From Loktanella sp. 5RATIMAR09 (lineage in GTDB: Bacteria; Pseudomonadota; Alphaproteobacteria; Rhodobacterales; Rhodobacteraceae): DNA of 64,000 nucleotides. Of this stretch, positions 1 to 8,687 are shown piece after piece. The first letter of the stretch is position 1, and each line of letters opens with the position of its first letter. The DNA lies in the NCBI RefSeq assembly GCF_001419985.1, contig NZ_LJAL01000011.1, forward strand, positions 38,030-102,029. The letters are read 5' to 3'. The notes below the pieces were generated by a model. It was not told the DNA's origin. It saw only the letters and a program-made list of their open reading frames with translations, and made no database searches. The position numbers and the translations under genes were made by a program.

Positions 1-60
1 GTGCTTCAAAGGATATACTTGTCTCGCTGGACCGCACCAGCGCATGAAGATGCGCATGCA

Positions 61-80
61 TGATTACAAATCGTTACAAA
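61..80. promoter_or_regulatory. 10-bp tandem repeat upstream of dsbB (putative response-regulator box)
   Basis: Two adjacent decamers, TGATTACAAA and TCGTTACAAA, lie about 90 bp before the first gene. Near-identical tandem decamers occur at 11306-11325 and, more diverged, at 6840-6859. Direct repeats with one helical-turn spacing are typical of OmpR/PhoB-family response regulators such as CopR/CusR. The regulator itself is not in this window, so the assignment is inference. Confidence 0.45.
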
Positions 81-170
81 ACTGTTTGTGGTCAGGGGGT
101 TCGAGGCATGGACGATGTCACCTTTGTAAGCCATTTTCCACGTTGATCGCATTCACTTGAGAAATTCTTC

Positions 171-659
171 ATGACAAACACACCGCACAACATTGCACTT
201 CTGGCAGCGACAGGCTCGTTGCTCTTGCTCTCAGGCGCATGGATCTTTCAGGCATTGGGCTATGCTCCTTGTGCGATGTGTATCTGGCAGCGTTATCCCC
301 ATGGGTTCGCCATTCTATTGGGATTGATTGTCCTGTTTGGCCTACGGCACACAGTTATCTATCTCCTTGGCGCGGCGGCTGCGGCGACCACAGCTGGATT
401 GGGCATTTACCACACCGGGGTCGAGCGCGACTGGTGGGAGGGACCAAGCACCTGTACTGGGTCAGGTTCAGACATGTTCAACATGACTGCGGATCAACTG
501 TTGTCGACGACGGAACCCTTGAACATGGTGTTATGCGACGAAGTGGTCTGGGAGTTTCTTACCCTTTCAATGGCAAGTTGGAATACGATCTTCAGTGTTT
601 TGATCATGGTCCTCTGGATTGCTGCAGCGTTGACAAACCGATCGCGAGCATTGGTCTGA
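171..659 (+). CDS. dsbB: Disulfide bond formation protein B (DsbB), copy 1
   Basis: This 162-residue protein has four predicted membrane segments and the two DsbB cysteine pairs: CAMC at residues 34-37, facing the periplasm, and C95/C122 in the second periplasmic loop. DsbB reoxidises the periplasmic thiol oxidase DsbA and passes the electrons to quinone. It is the first of three co-oriented genes (dsbB, DUF2182 protein, lgt). A second, different dsbB lies beside a dsbA at 33032-33454. A putative tandem-repeat regulatory box sits at 61-80. Recognition of the family is secure; a special role under metal stress is inferred from the island around it. Confidence 0.9.
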   Translation: MTNTPHNIALLAATGSLLLLSGAWIFQALGYAPCAMCIWQRYPHGFAILLGLIVLFGLRHTVIYLLGAAAAATTAGLGIYHTGVERDWWEGPSTCTGSGSDMFNMTADQLLSTTEPLNMVLCDEVVWEFLTLSMASWNTIFSVLIMVLWIAAALTNRSRALV

Positions 660-705
660 AGAACAGTCCCGCGGTGCAGAGCCCACTCACAGACGGATAC
701 CACCT

Positions 706-1410
706 ATGCCGCAAGTAGCTCTTCGAAACACATTCTGGTTGGGATTCTTTGCCATCGTACTGTGGGCATGGTGGGTCATGTTCAACATGACGATCGCTCC
801 AATGTCGATGATGCCTAGCAAGTATCTTGGTCTATTTTCGATGTGGGCGATCATGATGGCCGCAATGATGGGCCCAACTTTTGTGCCCACCATGCGGGCA
901 TATGAAGATTTGATCACCTCGGCGGATGGGACCAGATCAGGCTCCCTCGGGGTGGTCTTGGGTTTCTTTGTTGTATGGGTCGGCTTTGCCGGTTTGATTG
1001 CTTTCGCGCAGTATTGGCTGATCGAGGTTGGCGTACTGACCGCCATGGGACAGTCTGTCTCAAGTTATTTCTCGGCGGCGCTTTTGCTTTCGGCCGGTGT
1101 TTATCAGTTCACCGCGCTCAAGGACCGATGCTTAGATCATTGCCGGTCGCCAACATTTCAATTCCTCGCCCACTGGCGGACGGGGTTTTCCGGTGGGGTC
1201 TATATGGGACTGCACCATGGCGCGTACTGCGTCGCTTGCTGCTGGGGCCTCATGGTCATTGGCTTTGTTGGTGGCGTCATGGATTTGCTTTGGATGGGTG
1301 GAGCGACGCTTCTGATGACTTTGGAGAAACTCCCACAGGTGGGACGGTACCTGACGCGGCCACTTGGCATCGGCCTTATCTTGTGGGGCGTCTTCACCCT
1401 CATTCAATAA
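706..1410 (+). CDS. DUF2182 family metal-associated membrane protein
   Basis: The 234-residue product is strongly hydrophobic, with about six membrane segments, many methionines and the motif [13 protein letters not shown] near residue 46, which is characteristic of DUF2182 proteins (often described as predicted metal-binding integral membrane proteins). Histidines and cysteines cluster around residues 138-182 ([19 protein letters not shown]), compatible with metal binding. It starts 46 bp after dsbB and ends 61 bp before lgt, so the three are probably one transcript. The biochemical function is not established. Confidence 0.75.
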   Translation: MPQVALRNTFWLGFFAIVLWAWWVMFNMTIAPMSMMPSKYLGLFSMWAIMMAAMMGPTFVPTMRAYEDLITSADGTRSGSLGVVLGFFVVWVGFAGLIAFAQYWLIEVGVLTAMGQSVSSYFSAALLLSAGVYQFTALKDRCLDHCRSPTFQFLAHWRTGFSGGVYMGLHHGAYCVACCWGLMVIGFVGGVMDLLWMGGATLLMTLEKLPQVGRYLTRPLGIGLILWGVFTLIQ

Positions 1411-1471
1411 AGAGCGGCGACCGTCCGACAAGTGTTTTGGTACGCGCCGTATCCTTAAAAAAGAAAGACCA

Positions 1472-2386
1472 ATGATGATCGGTTATCTTCCTTTTCCCGA
1501 TATCGGGACCGAAATATTTGCGATTGAGCTGGGTGGATTCCGACTTGCGCTGCGCTGGTATGCGCTTGCTTACATCGTTGGTCTCTTTGTTGGTTGGCGC
1601 ATTTGTGCAAGATCTATCAGCTGCGCAGATTTCTGGTCAAAGATCGGATCGCCGTTCTCAAAGCGCCAATTGGAAGACTTGTTCACCTGGATCGTCGCAG
1701 GCGTGATTATCGGTGGGCGGCTAGGGTTTGTGCTGTTTTACCAGCCAGAGTATTATCTCCAAAATCCCTTGGAAATCCTCATGGTCTGGCAAGGAGGCAT
1801 GTCATTTCATGGCGGTTTTCTTGGCGTCGTTATCTCAACACTCATTTTCTGCCACCGTCAAGGTGTTGCGGTCTTGCCAACAGCGGATCTTTTGGCAATC
1901 GCTACACCACCCGGTCTTTTCTTGGGCCGCGTGGCGAATTTCACCAACAACGAATTGTGGGGTCGCCCAACAGATGTGCCATGGGGGGTGGCATTCCCTG
2001 GTGAGTTGGCGCAAGCCTGTCCCGGTGTTGTTGGTGTTTGTGCGCGGCATCCGTCTCAGCTTTACGAAGCCATTCTAGAGGGTTTGATACTCGGGGCATT
2101 ACTGCTGTTTTTGGCTTGGCGGCGCGGTTGGTTGCGTTCTCCCGGGCGGCTCACTGGCGTGTTTTTGGTAGGCTATGGTGGCTCGCGCGTATTCGTAGAG
2201 TTTTTTCGGCAGCCTGACCTGCAATTTGTCACGTCTGATAATCCAATCGGTCACGCGCTGCACTTTGGCAACTGGGGCATTACGATGGGACAAAGTCTCT
2301 CCCTCCCCATGATATTGGTCGGTCTAGCGTTGATCCTGTGGCCTGCGTTAAGACCAAGGAAAGAAGCTCTACCGAAAAAGCCATGA
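1472..2386 (+). CDS. lgt: Prolipoprotein diacylglyceryl transferase (Lgt)
   Basis: Lgt transfers diacylglycerol from phosphatidylglycerol to the lipobox cysteine of prolipoproteins in the inner membrane. The product, 304 residues from ATG 1472, has the family signatures: [10 protein letters not shown], the [10 protein letters not shown] segment, the [13 protein letters not shown] block and RHPSQLYEA near the C-terminus. The frame stays open upstream to 1364, but that extension overlaps the previous gene and has no Lgt homology; a purine-rich ribosome site (AAAGAAAG) precedes 1472. Lipoprotein maturation is normally a housekeeping chromosomal function, so this is probably an extra copy, matched by two lspA genes in the same window. 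Confidence 0.9.
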   Translation: MMIGYLPFPDIGTEIFAIELGGFRLALRWYALAYIVGLFVGWRICARSISCADFWSKIGSPFSKRQLEDLFTWIVAGVIIGGRLGFVLFYQPEYYLQNPLEILMVWQGGMSFHGGFLGVVISTLIFCHRQGVAVLPTADLLAIATPPGLFLGRVANFTNNELWGRPTDVPWGVAFPGELAQACPGVVGVCARHPSQLYEAILEGLILGALLLFLAWRRGWLRSPGRLTGVFLVGYGGSRVFVEFFRQPDLQFVTSDNPIGHALHFGNWGITMGQSLSLPMILVGLALILWPALRPRKEALPKKP

Positions 2387-2438
2387 CTCACCTCAGTGCG
2401 ATGTCTACAAAAGACTTCGTTTTTCGAAGCATAAAATG

Positions 2439-4376
2439 TCATGTCCGGTCACGATGCCTACCCTCTGTCATGGTTCGGCCGCGCACCCGTTTTTGTTGCT
2501 CCAGAATCTGCGGTCTTTGGCTGTCGGGATATGCTTCAAGCGGTGGCCGACCGCCGTAAAGGGCATGCAGCATAATATCCCGCGCGATTGGTGCGGCTGC
2601 ACCTGATCCACTCCCACCGTGTTCGACGACCACGGCGATACTGTACTTGGGGTTCTCGATAGGCGCGAAACCAACGAACAACGCATGATCTCGCCGCTCC
2701 CAGGGAAGGTCTTCGTTCCGGATAATGCCAAGTGCCCGTTCCTCGGTCGTGATCCGACGGACTTGGCTCGTGCCAGTCTTTCCGGCCAAATCGTAACCTG
2801 CCGACAGAACGCGTGAACGGTATGCTGTCCCTCGGTTATGATTGACGACATCCGCCATGGCAGCACGACAGCGTCTTAGGGCATTTTCATTGATCGGAAG
2901 TCTTTCTGCTTCGGGCGGCGGCTCAGTCCAAAGTAACGATTTCACCAATCGCGGTGTGATGTCCTTCCCCGACGCAAGGCGCGCCGTCATGATCGCGAGT
3001 TGTAGCGGAGAGGCCAAAACATATCCCTGACCGATTGATGCGTTGACAGTGTCACCCACCCTCCACGTTTCATCGCGCACGCTTCGTTTCCACGTGCGCG
3101 TCGGATTGAGGCCTTCGGCTACCGCTGACAGCGGCAAGTCAGGACGCACGCCGATACCAAACCGGGCCGCCATCTGCGATATCGCGTCAATCCCGACGCG
3201 TTGGCTGATCTCATAGTAATAACTGTCACACGACTGCTTCAGGCTTTCGTGTAGGTTCATGTTCCCATGCCCGCCACGCTTCCAACAATGGAAACGTGTT
3301 TCACCTACATCCACAAATCCGGGGCAATAAACGGTCTCTTCAGGTGCCACGACACCCGCCTCAAGAGCTGCGAGGGCGACGATCATCTTGTAGGTTGATC
3401 CGGGCGGATAGGTCCCTTGAAAGGCTTTGGCCGCCAAGGGGCGGTATGGATCCTCATTCAGCTCGGTCCAATTTTGGACCGAAATCCCCCGAACAAACTG
3501 ATTTGGGTCAAAGGTTGGCGCAGATGCTACGCATCGCAGTTCTCCGGTCTCGATGTCCATGACCACCGCGCTCGCGCTTTCGCCAGCAAGGCGCGCCTGT
3601 GCGTAGCTTTGCAAAGGTGTGTCGATAGTCAGCTGAACATCTGGACCAGCCATGCTGTCAACTTGGCCGAGTTCGCGAATGATCCGCCCATTCGCATTAA
3701 CTTCGACTTGGCGTGTACCAGCGACGCCTCTTAGTGAACGGTCAAGCTTGTTCTCTACGCCTGTTTTCCCAATTTGATACCTCGGTATCCGCAATAGCGG
3801 ATCGGGATCATTTGTGCGGCCGAGATCGTAATCACTGACCGGACCCACATAGCCGACGACATGTGCCAGATCGGCCCCAAGAGGATATAGCCGGGACAGT
3901 CCCACCTCTGAACGTACACCCGGCAGTGCCGGTGCATTGATGTTAATGAAAGCGACTTCGTCCCAAGACAAACGTTCCTTCAGTGTGACCGGAATGAATG
4001 GCGCTTTCTGTTCCATTTCAGAGAGCGCGCGCGCGATGTCGTCCGGATCAAGTTCAATTGCATTCGCCAGCCTGACTATAGTTTCAACGGGGTCACCGGT
4101 CTCTTCGCGTGTCATGACCAAACGATAGTTCTGTTCATTCTCGGCAAGCACGACGCCGTTGCGATCAAATATCAGGCCACGCGATGGCGGGATGAGCTGA
4201 ATGTTGATACGGTTTTCTTCAGCCAGAAGCCGATATTGATCTGCGTTCTCGATCTGGAGTGAACGCATGCGCCATCCGATAATGCCCAGCACGCCGATCT
4301 GACCCATCCCAACAATGAGCGCGCGCCTTGAGACACCTCTGAACTGCTGGATTTGATCTTTAGTACTGCGGACCAC
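2439..4376 (-). CDS. mrdA: Penicillin-binding protein 2 (peptidoglycan transpeptidase)
   Basis: This 645-residue protein has one N-terminal membrane anchor (residues 20-40), a PBP dimer domain and a transpeptidase domain with all three active-site motifs: the SxxK motif in PPGSTYKM, the SxN-type motif in KQSCDSYYYE, and KTGTSQ. It cross-links peptidoglycan of the lateral wall as part of the elongation machinery. There is no rodA partner beside it. It begins 24 bp after the stop codon of the copper ATPase gene, so it is probably co-transcribed with copA from a copper-type promoter. That arrangement is unusual and suggests a stress-induced spare copy. Confidence 0.88.
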   Translation of the reverse strand: MVRSTKDQIQQFRGVSRRALIVGMGQIGVLGIIGWRMRSLQIENADQYRLLAEENRINIQLIPPSRGLIFDRNGVVLAENEQNYRLVMTREETGDPVETIVRLANAIELDPDDIARALSEMEQKAPFIPVTLKERLSWDEVAFININAPALPGVRSEVGLSRLYPLGADLAHVVGYVGPVSDYDLGRTNDPDPLLRIPRYQIGKTGVENKLDRSLRGVAGTRQVEVNANGRIIRELGQVDSMAGPDVQLTIDTPLQSYAQARLAGESASAVVMDIETGELRCVASAPTFDPNQFVRGISVQNWTELNEDPYRPLAAKAFQGTYPPGSTYKMIVALAALEAGVVAPEETVYCPGFVDVGETRFHCWKRGGHGNMNLHESLKQSCDSYYYEISQRVGIDAISQMAARFGIGVRPDLPLSAVAEGLNPTRTWKRSVRDETWRVGDTVNASIGQGYVLASPLQLAIMTARLASGKDITPRLVKSLLWTEPPPEAERLPINENALRRCRAAMADVVNHNRGTAYRSRVLSAGYDLAGKTGTSQVRRITTEERALGIIRNEDLPWERRDHALFVGFAPIENPKYSIAVVVEHGGSGSGAAAPIARDIMLHALYGGRPPLEAYPDSQRPQILEQQKRVRGRTMTEGRHRDRT

Positions 4377-4400
4377 GGAACCTTACCACGCATTCGGCTC

Positions 4401-6764
4401 CTAAAGCTTGACACGTCGCAAACGCAAAGCGTTCGCAATCACAGACACTGATGACAGGCTCATTGCTGCCGCCGCAATCATTGGAGACAGCAGCAATCCA
4501 AAAAACGGGTAAAGAATACCTGCGGCAACCGGGACACCAGCGGTGTTGTAGGCAAATGCAAAAAACAGGTTCTGCTTGATGTTGCGTACTGTTGCTCTCG
4601 CCAGTTTCCGCGCACGCACAAGACCAACCAAATCGCCACCAAGCAGCGTGATACCTGCACTTTCCACCGCGACATCGGCACCTGTACCCATGGCAATCCC
4701 AACATCAGCGGCCGCAAGGGCAGGGGCATCGTTGACGCCGTCGCCCGCCATCGCGACTTGCGCGCCACTTTTGCGAAGCTTATCGACCAGATCCTTCTTA
4801 TCCTCTGGCAGAACGCCAGCGTAAACTTCATCAATCCCCAGCTTCCGCGCCACCGCTTCAGCCGTTTTCTGGTTGTCCCCGGTGGCCATAATGACCCGAA
4901 GCCCAAGACGATGAAGATCTTCGATCGCGCCTGCTGTGGTTTCCTTGATCGGATCGGCCACGGCCACGATTCCTGCGAATTTTCCATCAACCGCGACAAA
5001 CATTGCCGTCTTCCCCGCCGCTCGAAGATCATCTGCGGTATTCTCCGCAAGTGTATGATCTACACCGATTTCGCGCATCATGGCTGGGTTCCCCAACGCT
5101 ACGTCATGGTCTCGCACCCGACCTTGTACCCCTTTACCGGTGACGGCTTCAAATTCTGTTGCGTTTTCTAACGATAAGCCGCGCTCGCGTGCTCCTTCAA
5201 CAATAGCTTCAGCCAAGGGGTGTTCTGATCCGCGCTCCAGTGCCGCGGCTAGGGCGAGCACATCGCTTTCTGACTGATCACCCATCACCACAACATCCGT
5301 CAGCTTTGGGCGTCCTTGGGTCAGCGTGCCAGTCTTGTCGACGATAACGGTATCAACGCGTGCCATCCGTTCGAGCGCCTCTGCATCTTTGATCAGAACA
5401 CCGGCTTGCGCCCCCCGGCCAGCCGCTGTGGTGATTGAGATCGGCGTGGCCAAACCTAATGCGCAAGGGCAGGCGATGATTAGGACTGAAACGGCGGCCG
5501 TCACCGCAAAGGCCAACGCCGGATCAGGCCCGAACGTGAGCCAAACGAAGAACGAAACAATAGCGATCAGTACAACGGTTGGGACAAAAACCGATGAGAC
5601 GCGGTCGGCCAATCCCTGAATAGGTGCGCGCGACCGTTTCGCCCCCGCAACCATATCCACAATCTGCGAAAGAACCGTGTCCGCCCCAACTTGCGTCGCG
5701 CGAATTGCCAAGGTGCCGTTCTTATTCAATGTCCCGCCCGTGACGCGATCACCTTCACCTTTTTCAACGGGCAAAGGTTCACCCGTGATCATGCTTTCAT
5801 CGATTGAAGAGCGTCCTTCAATTACTTCGGCATCCACGGGAATGCTATCGCCTGGACGGACCCGCAACATATCCCCCTCAATGATATGTTCTAATGGTGC
5901 GTCATATTCCGTGCCATCGGGCAGGATGCGACGCGCCGTCTTGGGAGCTAGATCAAGCAAGGCTCGAATTGCGTCTCCGGTCCGTTCCCGCGCACGAAGT
6001 TCAAGCACTTGGCCAACAAAGATCAATGTAACGATGACGACCGCTGCTTCGTAGTAGGTGCCTACGCTCTCGCCCGTGCGATATTCATCGGGGAATATTC
6101 CGGGAAGGAAAGTCGCCGCCAGCGAATAGAGATACGCCGCACCAACGCCGAGCGCGATTAACGTCCACATGTTTGGCGACACGTTCTTGATCGAGTCTAT
6201 ACCCCTTCTGAAAAAGGGAAGTGCGGCCCAGAGTATGATTGGCGTGGCCAGTAGAAATTCGATGTAGATGGCTGTTTGATGGCCAATCCAATCACGTACC
6301 TGCAAGCCGACAAGCTCACCCATCGTCAATATGACCAACGGTACGGCAGCGACTGCACTGATCCACATGCGTCTGGTAAAGTCAGTCAATTCCTCGGAGG
6401 GTTCATCTGAAGGCACCATTGGCTCAAGTGCCATCCCACAAATGGGGCAGGCGCCTGGAGCATCCTTCAGGATCTCCGGGTGCATGGGACACGTCCATTG
6501 CGTGCCTGTCTCATCGACCATCTGTGTATTACGAGCATTTCCAGATGCATAGAAATAGGGATCCGCAGCAAACTTGGTTTCGCAGTTCTCCGAACAGAAA
6601 TGGAGGCGTTCTCCGTCATAATCAGCGTGTCGGGTGCTTTCGTTCACTTCGACAGTCATGCCGCAAACGGGATCTGTATCTGTCCTTGCGCCTTGGGGCA
6701 CTTGGGCTTGCAGATGCCCGTGATCGTGTCCCTGTTCGTGTTGGTGATCATTCGCCATTATCAT
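4401..6764 (-). CDS. copA: Cu+ exporting P1B-type ATPase with YHS and metal-binding N-terminal domains
   Basis: The 787-residue protein begins with a His-rich stretch, then a YHS domain (C34, C57, C61) and a heavy-metal-binding domain of the TCPMHP...CPICGM type (C92, C106, C109) instead of the usual HMA domains. The core has the [10 protein letters not shown] ion motif near residue 430, the DKTGT phosphorylation site near 475, and [12 protein letters not shown]. The last membrane segments contain YN and MSLSS, which mark P1B-1 Cu+ pumps. It pumps Cu+ from cytosol to periplasm. ATG at 6764 or 6758 may be the start. A CueR-type promoter lies at 6791-6821 and a tandem-repeat box at 6840-6859. 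Confidence 0.93.
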   Translation of the reverse strand: MIMANDHQHEQGHDHGHLQAQVPQGARTDTDPVCGMTVEVNESTRHADYDGERLHFCSENCETKFAADPYFYASGNARNTQMVDETGTQWTCPMHPEILKDAPGACPICGMALEPMVPSDEPSEELTDFTRRMWISAVAAVPLVILTMGELVGLQVRDWIGHQTAIYIEFLLATPIILWAALPFFRRGIDSIKNVSPNMWTLIALGVGAAYLYSLAATFLPGIFPDEYRTGESVGTYYEAAVVIVTLIFVGQVLELRARERTGDAIRALLDLAPKTARRILPDGTEYDAPLEHIIEGDMLRVRPGDSIPVDAEVIEGRSSIDESMITGEPLPVEKGEGDRVTGGTLNKNGTLAIRATQVGADTVLSQIVDMVAGAKRSRAPIQGLADRVSSVFVPTVVLIAIVSFFVWLTFGPDPALAFAVTAAVSVLIIACPCALGLATPISITTAAGRGAQAGVLIKDAEALERMARVDTVIVDKTGTLTQGRPKLTDVVVMGDQSESDVLALAAALERGSEHPLAEAIVEGARERGLSLENATEFEAVTGKGVQGRVRDHDVALGNPAMMREIGVDHTLAENTADDLRAAGKTAMFVAVDGKFAGIVAVADPIKETTAGAIEDLHRLGLRVIMATGDNQKTAEAVARKLGIDEVYAGVLPEDKKDLVDKLRKSGAQVAMAGDGVNDAPALAAADVGIAMGTGADVAVESAGITLLGGDLVGLVRARKLARATVRNIKQNLFFAFAYNTAGVPVAAGILYPFFGLLLSPMIAAAAMSLSSVSVIANALRLRRVKL

Positions 6765-6790
6765 GGTCCTTCACGTGCTTGACACTCACG

Positions 6791-6821
6791 AAGTTACTCA
6801 TTCCAGCAACAGGAAGGTCAA
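6791..6821 (-). promoter_or_regulatory. CueR-type promoter of copA
   Basis: On the minus strand the sequence reads TTGACC, a 19-bp spacer containing the dyad CTTCC...TGGAA, then TAACTT. A 19-bp spacer with a central dyad is the hallmark of MerR-family promoters, and the TTGACCTTCC start matches CueR promoters of other copA genes. The first 13 bases are identical to those of the petA promoter at 7466-7496. No CueR gene is visible in the window. Confidence 0.75.
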
Positions 6822-6839
6822 GCTGGATGCCCTTCCGCA

Positions 6840-6859
6840 ATTGTATCATTTCGTAACAA
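6840..6859 (-). promoter_or_regulatory. Tandem decamer upstream of copA
   Basis: On the minus strand the bases read TTGTTACGAA then ATGATACAAT, ending 18 bp upstream of the -35 element of copA. They resemble the tandem decamers at 61-80 and 11306-11325. The position fits an activator of the OmpR/PhoB type acting beside a MerR-type regulator. The match is weaker than between the other two sites. Confidence 0.35.
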
Positions 6860-6895
6860 CGAGGCGGTTATTCGCGATTTCTCGACAGCGACAGG

Positions 6896-7459
6896 TTAAC
6901 CCAAAGTCAAAACCAGCTCGTCCGAAACTGACATAACAGGGATATGCAGGTTCTCCGGTGCTGGTCCTTTTCGAATGCGCCCCGCAGTATCGTAATGTGA
7001 ACCGTGGCAGGGGCAGAACCAGCCGCCAAAGTCTCCGGCACCGTTGCCAAGCGGCACGCAGCCAAGATGCGTGCACACCCCGATCATCACCAGAAACGCG
7101 TCATGTCCGGGCACAACTCTGTTTTCGTCGGCAGCAGTATCCTCCCCGACAAGATTGGGGTTTCTGGCGCTGGTATCGGGCAAGTCGCTCAATTCTTCGG
7201 ACCGGGCCTGATTGATTTCCTCTTCGGTGCGATGACGAATGAACACAGGTTTTCCGGACAGCATGATTGTGAGCTGAGTGCCAGGTTCGACGCCGGAAAC
7301 ATCGACCCTGATGCTCGACAACGCCAGCACATCGGCTGACGGATTCATCTGATTAATGAGCGGCCAAATTGCGGCGCCCACGGCAACTGTTCCTGCACCT
7401 GCAGTTGCATAATAAAGGAAGTCCCGTCGGGCAGGGTTAATAGATACATCATTTTCCAT
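6896..7459 (-). CDS. petA: Rieske iron-sulfur subunit of cytochrome bc1 (stand-alone copy)
   Basis: The Rieske protein carries the 2Fe-2S cluster that takes electrons from quinol in complex III. From ATG 7459 the protein has 187 residues, with a Tat-type N-terminus ([14 protein letters not shown]), a membrane anchor, and both cluster motifs: CTHLGC and CPCHGSHYD. The sequence follows the Rhodobacter PetA pattern throughout, including [13 protein letters not shown]. Cytochrome b and c1 genes (petB, petC) are absent here, so it must join a complex encoded elsewhere. A CueR-type promoter ends only 6 bp before the ATG, which points to copper induction and a leaderless mRNA. ATG 7483 is possible but lies inside the promoter. 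Confidence 0.88.
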   Translation of the reverse strand: MENDVSINPARRDFLYYATAGAGTVAVGAAIWPLINQMNPSADVLALSSIRVDVSGVEPGTQLTIMLSGKPVFIRHRTEEEINQARSEELSDLPDTSARNPNLVGEDTAADENRVVPGHDAFLVMIGVCTHLGCVPLGNGAGDFGGWFCPCHGSHYDTAGRIRKGPAPENLHIPVMSVSDELVLTLG

Positions 7460-7465
7460 GATTCG

Positions 7466-7496
7466 ACGGTAAATGGTTCCCACACAGGAAGGTCAA
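7466..7496 (-). promoter_or_regulatory. CueR-type promoter of the Rieske gene
   Basis: The minus strand has TTGACC, a 19-bp spacer and TACCGT as -10. TTGACCTTCCTGT is shared exactly with the copA promoter. The right half of the dyad (GGGAACC) is less perfect than in copA. The -10 element stands 6 bp from the petA ATG, so transcription would start at or next to the start codon. Confidence 0.6.
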
Positions 7497-7548
7497 TGCT
7501 GGTACCGACATTGGGTTTGAGACTGCGGCTGACGATATATTGAGCGGA

Positions 7549-8223
7549 TCATTGCGCCTTTACTCGACCACGACGGTGCCAAAGAGCACCCAGTATGAGC
7601 GGTGCAGCTGTCATGAGACCTAATCCCAGAACGATCCATTCAGACGTGCCAAATTCGCCCGTCATTGCTTCGGCGCCGAAGTGTGCGAGAAGAAAGCTGG
7701 CCGGCAAAATTCCCGCCAGTGTTGCCACGAGGAAACGCCATAAATGTAACCGACTGAGCCCGGCTGCATAGCTCATTGCGTCAAAAGATATGAACGGCAA
7801 CAGGCGGGAGCCAAAGACCGTGAGCATCAACATATTTTGAGATCCAAGAAGGCCATAAGTCGCTTTGTCGCCAAGCCAGCGCTCAACTTGATCGCGTGCA
7901 AAATAGCGTGCGATCAAGAACGCAATCAAAGCCCCCAGTTCTGACCCAATGGCAACATAGATGGCACCGGCAACATGGCCGTATGCTGCTCCGCTCACCA
8001 ATGCGATTGGTGCGCTCGGGATTGGACTTGCAACGACTGCGGCAATCATTAAGACAACAATCAACGCTGGCCCCCAGGGCCCGGCGATGGCGATCCAGCT
8101 CTCGATGGTCTCGCGGTCAATTTGGGGCATGTACCCCATGATCCACGCGCCGATGGCGGCGACAACCGCAAGAACCAATAGCCAGAAACCCAGGTGGCGC
8201 AGTTTTTCATTTCTAGAGGGCAT
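7549..8223 (-). CDS. DedA/TVP38-TMEM64 (VTT domain) family membrane protein
   Basis: This 224-residue protein has about five or six hydrophobic segments and a VTT/SNARE-associated domain in the middle, with the characteristic GAAYGHVAGAIYVAIGSELG and ARYFAR stretches. Proteins of this group are inner-membrane proteins implicated in lipid (undecaprenyl phosphate or phospholipid) translocation and membrane homeostasis; some members are linked to metal or selenite resistance. The start overlaps the last 11 bases of the upstream gene at 8213-8617, so the two are translationally coupled. The specific substrate cannot be read from the sequence. Confidence 0.75.
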   Translation of the reverse strand: MPSRNEKLRHLGFWLLVLAVVAAIGAWIMGYMPQIDRETIESWIAIAGPWGPALIVVLMIAAVVASPIPSAPIALVSGAAYGHVAGAIYVAIGSELGALIAFLIARYFARDQVERWLGDKATYGLLGSQNMLMLTVFGSRLLPFISFDAMSYAAGLSRLHLWRFLVATLAGILPASFLLAHFGAEAMTGEFGTSEWIVLGLGLMTAAPLILGALWHRRGRVKAQ

Positions 8224-8617
8224 AGAGCATCACCAGAAAGAGGGCCGCTGAAACGTCGAAGACCACGCAAAGTGGAATGTACCAATGCGGGACCCGCGCA
8301 CCAACAATTGGGCGATGATGCAGCAAATCCCAAATGGCATGCAAAGCCAAACCAAACGGGATTGCGATCCAGTGCCACAACAGACCCGCCAGCGCAGCTG
8401 CACCAAAAAGCACAGCCACCACGAGTTCCAGTGCCATCGTCTTGCGGTTGTTTGCCTGCGCGCCAAAACCTATATAGGCGCCCCCAATCAAGCTCAGCGT
8501 GATGGCCGAAATGGCTATCGAGACGTTTTGCGCAACGACCAAGTGAACAGGCGCTGAGACGATGAACAGCAAACCGCCAAGAATAGCGGGGCGGCGAACG
8601 TGAAATCCAGATTCCAT
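8213..8617 (-). CDS. Small four-helix membrane protein (possibly DUF6010 family)
   Basis: The 134-residue product is almost entirely hydrophobic with four predicted membrane segments and a His-rich loop LHAIWDLLHHRP at about residues 92-103. Its pattern resembles the DUF6010 family, but I cannot confirm this without a search. It overlaps the following VTT-domain gene. A CueR-like -35 and dyad are found at 8646-8676, suggesting this pair belongs to the copper response. No function is known. Confidence 0.6.
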   Translation of the reverse strand: MESGFHVRRPAILGGLLFIVSAPVHLVVAQNVSIAISAITLSLIGGAYIGFGAQANNRKTMALELVVAVLFGAAALAGLLWHWIAIPFGLALHAIWDLLHHRPIVGARVPHWYIPLCVVFDVSAALFLVMLYAL

Positions 8618-8645
8618 TATAAACTTTCAGTAGACCCTGGCTTCT

Positions 8646-8676
8646 TCTTTGAGGGTTTCAGTAAGGGGAGGGTCAA
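8646..8676 (-). promoter_or_regulatory. Weak CueR-like promoter upstream of the DUF6010-like gene
   Basis: The minus strand has TTGACC and a spacer that agrees with the copA spacer at about 10 of 15 central positions (CTCCCCTTACTGAAA against TTCCTGTTGCTGGAA). The -10 at the expected place (CAAAGA) is poor. It may be a degenerate member of the same operator family. Confidence 0.35.
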
Positions 8677-8687
8677 GAACGAAATGC

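Noticed and set aside
2413..2430. Small hairpin CTTCG-TTTTT-CGAAG between lgt and PBP2 as a terminator
   Set aside because: The stem has only five or six pairs and no U-run; too weak to call.
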